Below, piece by piece: positions 1 to 7,400 of a DNA stretch of 64,000 nt; within the stretch, counting starts at the first letter, position 1; every line of letters begins with the position of its first letter. The translations under genes and the position numbers were made by a program. Below the pieces are notes generated by a model. It saw nothing but the letters and a program-made list of their open reading frames with translations. It had not been told where the DNA came from and did no database searches. The stretch spans positions 1 to 64,000 of the forward strand of contig NZ_SEWF01000014.1 in NCBI RefSeq assembly GCF_004168285.1. The letters run 5' to 3'. The DNA is from Emticicia agri (GTDB lineage: Bacteria; Bacteroidota; Bacteroidia; Cytophagales; Spirosomataceae).

Positions 1-2
1 GA

Positions 3-1096
3 TGAACTGTGTTAAAAGTCAATAAAAAGTCGAAATATTATTTGGCAAACTCAAAATCATTGACGAACAAGGTTTGGTTTTTAACCACCCCAAAAACTTG
101 TCTGATTAATTTGTTCATCACGGCAATCATAGCGACTTTGTGAGCTTTACCCAAGGCTCTTTGCCTTTGATAAACAGCCACACAGGCCAGGTTATATTTT
201 TTAGCACTTCGGGCAGCCATATAAAGAATCGCTCTGACATAACCCAGTCCGGTTTTAGCCAGCCCATAGTTTTTGTGTACACTTTTGGAGGAGTGTTTTT
301 CGATGGGAACAATTCCTAAGAACTTAAGTACTTGCTTGACATTGCTAAAGTTCTTAAACCCATCACTGGCGATAATCAAAGCATTGGCAGAGGCATCACC
401 GATACCCACTACTGATTTGATTAAACCAAACAAGTGTTTATGTTGGTCATCATCTAAAGTAAAGAGTTCCTCTTTAAATTTAGTGATTTGTATTTGCAAG
501 GTCATTTGCAATAATTCTAAACTTTCAATGACTAACTTGTCAGCTCTTGGGTCAAAAGACAAGGCATGAAGTTGATTCTCATAGGCTTGTTTCTGAGTCA
601 TTAAAGTGGATAAATGTTTCCTTTTTTGTCTGAGATGATGCAAATGCTCATCTTCGATACTGGTGGGAGCAGGTTGATAATTGGCTCCATACAAGCTTAA
701 TAAGGCTGCATCCACTCCATCATGCTGATGAGTAACTTTCATACTTTTGACAAACCCTTTGCTTTGGCTTGGAGTGATTACACTAAAAGTAATCTCATGA
801 AGCGTTAAAGCATAGCTTAATGGAAGATTATAAGTACCAGTTTGTTCAAAAATAATATGTACATTTTCACCAAGTGTCTCAATCCACTGATTGATAGCTT
901 CTATAGTATTGTCGATAGTTTGTACAGGAAGTTTGATGAATTTGGATGAAGCTTGACTTAAGCCCTGAGCGATGACTAACTCATGGCTTCCCACATCGAT
1001 ACCTATGTACTGTTTGTTTATAGTCATTGTTTTAAAATAGTTTATTTCATGCTTATAACATCATCGTTTGAAGAGATCTATGTCCCAGTGAACTGT
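3..1096 (-). mobile_element. IS110-family insertion sequence (ends uncertain)
   Basis: The element is defined by its IS110-type transposase gene. The boundaries are only a guess: the octamer TGAACTGT occurs at 3-10 and again at 1089-1096, and IS110 elements often carry a short matching core at both ends without inverted repeats or a target duplication. These ends would leave only about 60 bases upstream of the transposase, which is short for the bridge RNA known from this family, so the element may extend further on either side. Confidence 0.4.
38..1027 (-). CDS. IS110-family transposase
   Basis: This 329-residue protein has the two-domain IS110 layout. The N-terminal RuvC-like DEDD domain shows D11 (in IGIDVG), E61 (in FEQTGTY), D103 and D106 (in HDGVDAA). 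A central coiled region follows, then the C-terminal transposase_20 domain with the helix-hairpin motif VVGIGDASA near residues 206-214 and the GIVPIEKHSSKS segment near 238-249. S246 or S247 would be the catalytic serine. Length and motifs are complete, so it is probably functional. In this family a bridge RNA from the element's non-coding end directs target choice; see the upstream region. The start is the ATG at 1027. Confidence 0.93.
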   Translation of the reverse strand: MTINKQYIGIDVGSHELVIAQGLSQASSKFIKLPVQTIDNTIEAINQWIETLGENVHIIFEQTGTYNLPLSYALTLHEITFSVITPSQSKGFVKSMKVTHQHDGVDAALLSLYGANYQPAPTSIEDEHLHHLRQKRKHLSTLMTQKQAYENQLHALSFDPRADKLVIESLELLQMTLQIQITKFKEELFTLDDDQHKHLFGLIKSVVGIGDASANALIIASDGFKNFSNVKQVLKFLGIVPIEKHSSKSVHKNYGLAKTGLGYVRAILYMAARSAKKYNLACVAVYQRQRALGKAHKVAMIAVMNKLIRQVFGVVKNQTLFVNDFEFAK

Positions 1097-1114
1097 CCAT
1101 AATCGCATGAAGTG

Positions 1115-1183
1115 GGTAAGTTGGCTATTAGCATCACTCCAGATATATTTTACCAATTTAGCGTCAATATGACCAACTTAACC
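1115..1183 (-). other. Inverted repeat upstream of the IS110 transposase
   Basis: GGTAAGTTGG at 1115-1124 pairs with CCAACTTAACC at 1173-1183 with one bulged base, enclosing about 48 bases. It lies about 90 bases upstream of the transposase start, in a stretch without genes (1028-1317). It could be part of a structured non-coding RNA such as a bridge RNA, or simply flanking DNA. Confidence 0.3.
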
Positions 1184-1259
1184 GTGTCTTAATTTTATTG
1201 TATCTTAACTATAAACCAAATTTTATTCCGACTTTGCAATACTACGATTTGGCGATTGA

Positions 1260-1305
1260 GCGATTGAGTGATTAATAGGTATTCCCAATTTAATCACTCA
1301 ATCGC
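1260..1305. repeat. Perfect 16-bp inverted repeat, REP-like
   Basis: The arms GCGATTGAGTGATTAA (1260-1275) and its reverse complement (1290-1305) enclose 14 bases. It lies 12 bases beyond the stop codon of the phosphodiesterase gene and could act as a transcription-end hairpin, although no T-run follows. A related copy sharing TTTAATCACTCA and ACTCAATCGCTAA lies near 58221-58272. Confidence 0.65.
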
Positions 1306-1317
1306 TAACTCACTCAA

Positions 1318-2568
1318 TTATTTCTTAATTATCCCCTCAAGCACCTTCGCATCGCCATCAATATTTTCTGGCACCTTGATGCCCAATAGTGTGGCAACAA
1401 AAGGATAAACATGGATATTCTGAAATTCGGGAATCGTTTTTCTCTTTTTGATATTCGGGCCTTGGGCATAAAAAATTGCCCCCATTTCAGGAGTTGTGTA
1501 AGGGTCGAAACCATGTGCACCCCATATTTTTTTAGCTATTGGTTTCTTAGCCAAACTTGCTCTCGAATAAAAGCTATAGCCTGCCTCTGCCATCAGTGTT
1601 AAATCTCCTATGCGTGGATGGTCAGTATAATGCAAATTTGCAGGAAGGTCAGCTTTTCTATAGACTTTAAAATGACTTTGTTTATTAGCTATACGATGTA
1701 GAATACTATCTTCTTTGGCTTTATTTTTCAGAAAAATATTGGCATGTGTACCGCTGTTTACAAAAACAATATCATTATTATCAATATCTTCCAATACATC
1801 TTCTGTATAAATAAATTTATCCGGTTCGTTTTTCATTTCATACATCCCGTGGTCTGAGGTCAGAATTACATTCACAGGTAAGTCTATTTTCTCCAAGCCT
1901 GTCATCAACATATTTACCAGGCTATCGGCCTCCATCACAGCAGCCCTTGTTTCAGGGGCATTCGGTCCATAATTATGGCCTTGCGTATCTATCATCGAAA
2001 AATAGATAGTTATCATATGCGGCCGCTCCGCTTTGGGTAAATGCAACCAGTCAAACACCGCTTCTATTCTTTTCTTGTTCGGTATTTTTTCATTGTAAAT
2101 ATGATAATAGGTCGGATGAGACCCTGCAATGGGTGCTTCAGAACCTACCCAGAAATAAGAAGCCGCCTTCATACCGTTTTGCTGTACCAATTGCCAGATA
2201 GGTAAACCACCGTAGTAATAAGGGTCTTCTACTTTTGCTCTCTGACTGATTGAATAAAAAGTATCACGATTTACATCATAAAAAGTATTATCTACTAAAC
2301 CATGATGCGCAGGATATAAGCCTGTAACCAAAGTATAATGATTGGGAAAAGTCTTACTCGGATACGAAGGAAGCATTTTTGTAGCGGCCGCACCTTTTTT
2401 AATAAACTTTTTAATGTGTTTTGGCTTATACTTCTGTACATAATCATGGCGAAAGCCATCAAAAGAAACCATAATTACATAAGGTACCTCTTTAGCCTGG
2501 CTAAAAACTGAGAAACTACAAAAAAGGAATAGCATACTTGCCAATCCGGGTTTTGATAATCTTAACAT
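1318..2568 (-). CDS. Ectonucleotide pyrophosphatase/phosphodiesterase family protein (alkaline phosphatase superfamily)
   Basis: A secreted 416-residue hydrolase, predicted to cleave phosphodiester or pyrophosphate bonds in nucleotides or related compounds in the periplasm. An N-terminal signal peptide of about 25 residues ends near FSQA. The NPP/alkaline phosphatase metal sites are visible: D37 in SFDGFR, the nucleophile T73 in PSKTFPNHY, D194 and H198 in MIDTQGH, D239 and H240 in TSDHG, and H352 in GAHGF. Length is normal for bacterial NPPs. The substrate cannot be told from sequence. It appears to be transcribed alone. Confidence 0.9.
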   Translation of the reverse strand: MLRLSKPGLASMLFLFCSFSVFSQAKEVPYVIMVSFDGFRHDYVQKYKPKHIKKFIKKGAAATKMLPSYPSKTFPNHYTLVTGLYPAHHGLVDNTFYDVNRDTFYSISQRAKVEDPYYYGGLPIWQLVQQNGMKAASYFWVGSEAPIAGSHPTYYHIYNEKIPNKKRIEAVFDWLHLPKAERPHMITIYFSMIDTQGHNYGPNAPETRAAVMEADSLVNMLMTGLEKIDLPVNVILTSDHGMYEMKNEPDKFIYTEDVLEDIDNNDIVFVNSGTHANIFLKNKAKEDSILHRIANKQSHFKVYRKADLPANLHYTDHPRIGDLTLMAEAGYSFYSRASLAKKPIAKKIWGAHGFDPYTTPEMGAIFYAQGPNIKKRKTIPEFQNIHVYPFVATLLGIKVPENIDGDAKVLEGIIKK

Positions 2569-2608
2569 ACAGATATTTATTGTTGATGAATCAGAAAACT
2601 CAAAAAAT

Positions 2609-2641
2609 TAAGAGCATCTTAAAGGTTTTAAGATGCTCTTA
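2609..2641 (-). terminator. Rho-independent terminator of the small Lys-rich gene
   Basis: A perfect 15-bp stem (2609-2623 with 2627-2641) has a tiny loop and is followed on the minus strand by a T-rich tract (AATTTTTTG). It begins 30 bases after the stop codon of the 34-residue gene. Confidence 0.75.
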
Positions 2642-2671
2642 CAGATAAAAGAAAACAAACAAATTCTGACA

Positions 2672-2776
2672 TTAGTCTCGCTTACTATTGCGTTTTTCTT
2701 CCTTGGCAGCACGTTTTTCTTTCAACGTTTTGGTTGATTCCTTTTTCGTTTCTTTTGCGGGCTTATCCTTTGCCAT
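2672..2776 (-). CDS. Small lysine-rich protein of unknown function (34 residues)
   Basis: A short ORF of 34 codons starts at ATG 2776 and encodes a highly basic, Lys/Glu-rich peptide (it begins MAKDKPAKETKKES and contains TLKEKRAAKEEKR). Very short Lys-rich proteins with a KTLKEKRAAK-like core are, to my recollection, common in Bacteroidetes genomes, but no function is known to me. A strong terminator directly downstream supports expression. It is probably cytoplasmic and largely helical or disordered; nucleic-acid binding is possible from charge but is not shown. Confidence 0.6.
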   Translation of the reverse strand: MAKDKPAKETKKESTKTLKEKRAAKEEKRNSKRD

Positions 2777-2922
2777 ATCTATAATTGTTTGGTAATACTA
2801 AAGTAAATTAAACTGTTTTTATAACTTTTACTACTATCAAATTGTTAAAATTTCTTCCGGGATTTTTTTCAACAATTTAATGACAGCTTAAATAGCTCAT
2901 ATTCAATCGCTTTTTTCTTGTA

Positions 2923-4206
2923 TCAGGTTAAATCCCATTCTTTGCGGTATTCTCTTGAAAGCAAGGCATTAGCTTCTTTGTCATGCCTGAATTTCTCTTT
3001 TTTTGCATTCCAATGCAGTTCTCTTCCTAATCTGTAAGAGATTAAACCAAGGTGCATAGGCATGGTCATCTGCCGTGCATATTCTAAATGAGACTCTGGC
3101 AAAGAACGATTTTTTACTGCCGTAACAAAATTTTGCTGATGCCCAGGCGAACGGGTAATAGTAACCGGAATCTCAGGAATATCTTTCATAACAACCCCGT
3201 TAATAGTTATTTCACGAGAACCGTAATCACACAGCAAAGTACCTTTTTCTCCTTCAAAATAAGCACCTATGCCTTTATTGGCAGCACCGGGTACATTAGG
3301 TGGCTGAGAAGTCCAATGCAGTTTAAGTCCTTCAAACTGGTAATCAATATCAATCCATTTGGGGGCATCACCAATACCTTCCGGTGCTTCTCCCTTGGCT
3401 TTAATGGTAGTCAAACCTTTAGGTTCTAAAGCCCACCACACCACATCAGCAATATGACACCAGAAATCCTGAAAAACCCCACCGGAATAATCTAAGAAAT
3501 AACGATAGGTAAAGTGGCAACGCTCAGGGGTATATTTTGAGTAAGGTGCCGGCCCCAGCCACATATCCCAATTAAGTGAGGCAGGAGGTGCCTGATAATT
3601 TGCCGGGCCTAATACCGGAGGAGAACCTGTTTTCCAGAGTCTTACAGTATGTACTTTGCCAATAGCCCCACCTTTAATTAATTCTACTACTCTATGGTAA
3701 TTATCTCCGGCATGAATCTGGGTACCTAACTGAAAAATGCGGTCGTGCTTCTTCATAGCCTTTAGCATCTGTTGCCCTTCTCTTACATTATAAGACAGTG
3801 GTTTTTCTCCATATACATCTTTACCTGCCTGAAAGGCCATAATAGCAATCTGGGCATGCCAGTGGTCGGGTGTGGCACAAGTAATGGCGTCAATGTCTTT
3901 ACGGTCAAGCACATGGCGGAAATCGGCATACCCTTGTGCTTTGGTATCAGGCTGTTTAGATTGTAGGCTTTTGAGTGTCGTATTCAGGTGGTCTGAATCC
4001 AAATCACATAAGGCTACTATCTCTACTTCAGGTAAAGCAGCAAACCAGTTCATGTGACTATTGCCCATACCTCCCAGGCCAATATGTGCCACCCGAAGAC
4101 GGTCGCTGGGTGCTACTTTACGCACCAGACCCGGAAGCAAGGTAAGACCTAATGCTGCAGTACTACTTTGTCGGATAAAATCACGACGATTGAGTGTGCT
4201 TTTCAT
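2923..4206 (-). CDS. Tat-exported Gfo/Idh/MocA family oxidoreductase
   Basis: A 427-residue NAD(P)-dependent oxidoreductase, probably acting on a sugar or sugar derivative in the periplasm. The N terminus has the twin-arginine motif NRRDFIRQ (residues 6-13) followed by a hydrophobic stretch. The Rossmann nucleotide site is HIGLGGMG (41-48) and the family signature GEKPLSY lies at 133-139 with K135 in the substrate site. The C-terminal alpha/beta domain includes the usual WDMWLGPAP and SGGVFQDFWCH segments. The substrate is unknown. It appears monocistronic and is paralogous to the gene at 39857-41320. Confidence 0.9.
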   Translation of the reverse strand: MKSTLNRRDFIRQSSTAALGLTLLPGLVRKVAPSDRLRVAHIGLGGMGNSHMNWFAALPEVEIVALCDLDSDHLNTTLKSLQSKQPDTKAQGYADFRHVLDRKDIDAITCATPDHWHAQIAIMAFQAGKDVYGEKPLSYNVREGQQMLKAMKKHDRIFQLGTQIHAGDNYHRVVELIKGGAIGKVHTVRLWKTGSPPVLGPANYQAPPASLNWDMWLGPAPYSKYTPERCHFTYRYFLDYSGGVFQDFWCHIADVVWWALEPKGLTTIKAKGEAPEGIGDAPKWIDIDYQFEGLKLHWTSQPPNVPGAANKGIGAYFEGEKGTLLCDYGSREITINGVVMKDIPEIPVTITRSPGHQQNFVTAVKNRSLPESHLEYARQMTMPMHLGLISYRLGRELHWNAKKEKFRHDKEANALLSREYRKEWDLT

Positions 4207-4486
4207 TGTTGAATATTAATAGTGTAGGGGGTGAATATTTGAATAAAAGAATACGGATACAATTTAGAAAAATACTTGGACTGAAGCAAGGTTCTGTTAA
4301 ATGCGCTCAAAATCTTTATTGGTTAGCCAGCATATTTAGAAGCATACATTGGGCAGAGATACCTTTCTTTTATGTATTAATTCGGCATAAAAATTGCTAC
4401 TCTTTAATAAAAATACAGTCGTTTAATAAAAAAGTCTATTAAAATAATTAATTTATGTATATTTTTATAAGATTTTTTAAACCTAA
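4207..4486. other. Divergent intergenic region, no gene seen
   Basis: This 280-base AT-rich stretch separates two divergently transcribed genes and should hold both promoters. I found no convincing TAnnTTTG box, hairpin or small ORF. Confidence 0.4.
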
Positions 4487-7400
4487 ATGCCCAGATTATA
4501 CTCTTTACTTTTACTACTACTTGCTTTTTGTCAGTCGGTAAATGCCCAAACTATGTCCATTTCTTATAGTGGACAAAACCTTTGTCAAGGAAAAGTTGAA
4601 AAAATTGATTTTGTTACTTCAGGAAGTTTCAATGCAGACAATTATTTTAAAATTCAGCTTTCAGATGCTTCAGGAGACTTTACTAATCCTGTCGAATTAA
4701 CCAGATTCTCGCAGACTTCTTTTCAGAAAGTTGCTTTTGTAGTGCCTGACAGTATAGCCGTAGGCACATCTTATCGTATCCGTGTCATTAGTACCAGTCC
4801 TGCTATGACAAGCATACCTACTGACGAATTAACAGTATCTGATTCCTGCCTCTCTCCTACGCCACTTCCTATAATAAGTTTACAGAGCCTTAGTTCAACA
4901 CTGATATGTTCTGGTGCAACTGTTTCAGTTAACTGGAAAGTTACGGGTACGGCACTGGATTCAACTCATTTTTTTACTGTACAACTATCTGATGCCAACG
5001 GTAGTTTTGATTTGCCCTATACTGTTGCTGTAGCAGAAGCCAATGATACTACTGCCAGTTTTAGTATTCCTCAGGGTCTTATAGAAGGAACAAAATATAG
5101 AATCAGAGTAATAGCTACCAGTCCGGGTATTATCAGTAATACCAATGATACTGATGTAACTATTTTCTCAACACCGCCTGTTCCTTCCATTACAGTTGTT
5201 CCTGCTCAACCCTGCTTAGGCGATACTTTCAGGCTTATTGCCAATAATGGTGGCTTAGGAAAAACCAGTTTTTCATGGACAGGGCCGGTAACGGCATCAA
5301 AAGATACATTACTGATTACCTCGGGTAGCCCTGCGCATGAGGGTACTTATACCGTAACTATTCAAAGAAATGGTTGCTCTGCTTCTGCTTCTAAAAGTAT
5401 AATGCTCAGTAATTGTAAACCTGCATGGTCGTGGGCGCTGACAGATAATTTCTGGACTAACACCTTTAATTATCCTTCAACCATCGTTGACACTGAAATA
5501 GATAGTGAAAATAATCTGTTTGTTGCAGGGTTCTATTCTCAAGCCATGAGCTTAGGCAATACCCTTCTAACTACACTCAATAGCAGCAATATTTTTTGCG
5601 ATAATTCAGAGACGGCTGATAAACGAACAGGTTTTATTGCTAAAATTAATGCCGACGGTAAATTAGCTTGGTATAGAAAATGGAATACCCAAAGCACTAC
5701 CAGCGATTATAAATATTGCGATTTAGCAATAGACAACGGTCAGGTTTTTTTAGTTTCGGAATTCAATGCTACCTCTGCCTGCCCCATTAATCCCGAGACT
5801 GGAGCTTCGTTAGTAGTAGCTGATGAAGAAGATTTTTCATTAGGCAATATTGCAGGCTCTTGTCGGTATGTTGTTTCAGATACACTTCCGAACCAATACG
5901 AATATCGTTATAAAGGACGCTTTACATGGTTAGCCAAATTTGACCTGAATGGTAACCTCAATATACTAACCAACCTTACCGAACTTAAATCCTGTGGTGT
6001 CACTACCAACGGTTTTGATAGCAGACCTGCTTATGGTTTGGGAGAAAAAGGCTACTACTCAATAAAGGCCCGTAATAATAAGTTATGGCTGTTATACACC
6101 TGGAATCAGGGTTTACCAAACACACTCCACTTTAGTGATGGCCACGAAATAAAAGATGAAGCAGCAGGATTAGTTGTGATGGAATTGAGCCAGAGTAATC
6201 TGAGTATCGTTAATTACCAGAAGGTAAATGTTTTCTCTCCATCAGGCTCTTTAGGTATGTCGAACCTTGAAATTGATGCGCAGAATAATATCATTGTAAC
6301 AGGTTCTACTGCTACCATTGGTGTAGGTACAGCCGAAGCCGTTTCATTTGGCTCCTATCCGCTTATATTCGGTGATACCGATTATTTTGTAGCTAAATTC
6401 AATACTACCTCAAATAACTGGGCATGGGCCAATCGCTCGCAGGTTATTTTATTAGATGACAATGCCGATTCAGCACCCACCATCAAAACAGATTCACAGA
6501 ATAATATCTATTTAGGTTTTTCTGTGAAAACATCTTATGGTGGCAATTTCGCTAATGTTAACTTACCAACTACTCCACAGGATTATGACGCCAATAATAC
6601 TTCGGCTTTACTAAAACTGAATCCGAGTGGTGACGGACAATGGGTAAAACTGAATAATCATACCCTAAGAATCGGACGGAATAGCATGGGTATAGATAAG
6701 GATGATAATATTTACTTTACCAGTTATCTCAATAACTCTGCTACTGCCGACCGCTTTTTAATTAATGAACACCGTCTGCCTCAAAAAGACCTGGCAACCT
6801 TTAGCAGTGTGTCAGGAAATCCATTCGTAGCTATCTATAAACCCAATGGAGATTTAGCAGGCTCAGTGAGTAATATAAGGGTATATGATGCCCTTTATGT
6901 GAATGGTTTAGTGATAGACAATAACAAAAATATTATTCTGAGTGGCAGTAACTATGGTAGAGCCGATTTCGGGCAGATGAGTATTAATACTAATTTTGGT
7001 AATGCTGCCAATACCAACGATAACCGCCAAAGAGGTTTTATCACTAAAATTGATAATCCTGAAAGTATTGTTTTAGATTATACCAATACCCATCTGTGTA
7101 CGGGCCTTGAAAATCAAATCAGTTTCAGCACTACAGGTAACCTTGAGAATACATCGTTTAGAGCTGAATTGGTTGAAACAACTACAAACCAAGTAATTAC
7201 CGTAGCCACAGGCACTACAAGTCCACTCTCTTTTATAGTGGCAGATAGTCTGGCGGGCAAAAAATATTACGCCAGAGTTGTAAGTAACGATAATACAGTA
7301 GTAGGCACTATACGTGTAGATAAAATTGTCGAAATCAACACCACGCTTAAACCTGTCATTTCAAGTACATTATTAGGTACGGCTTCTGTACAGGGTATTT

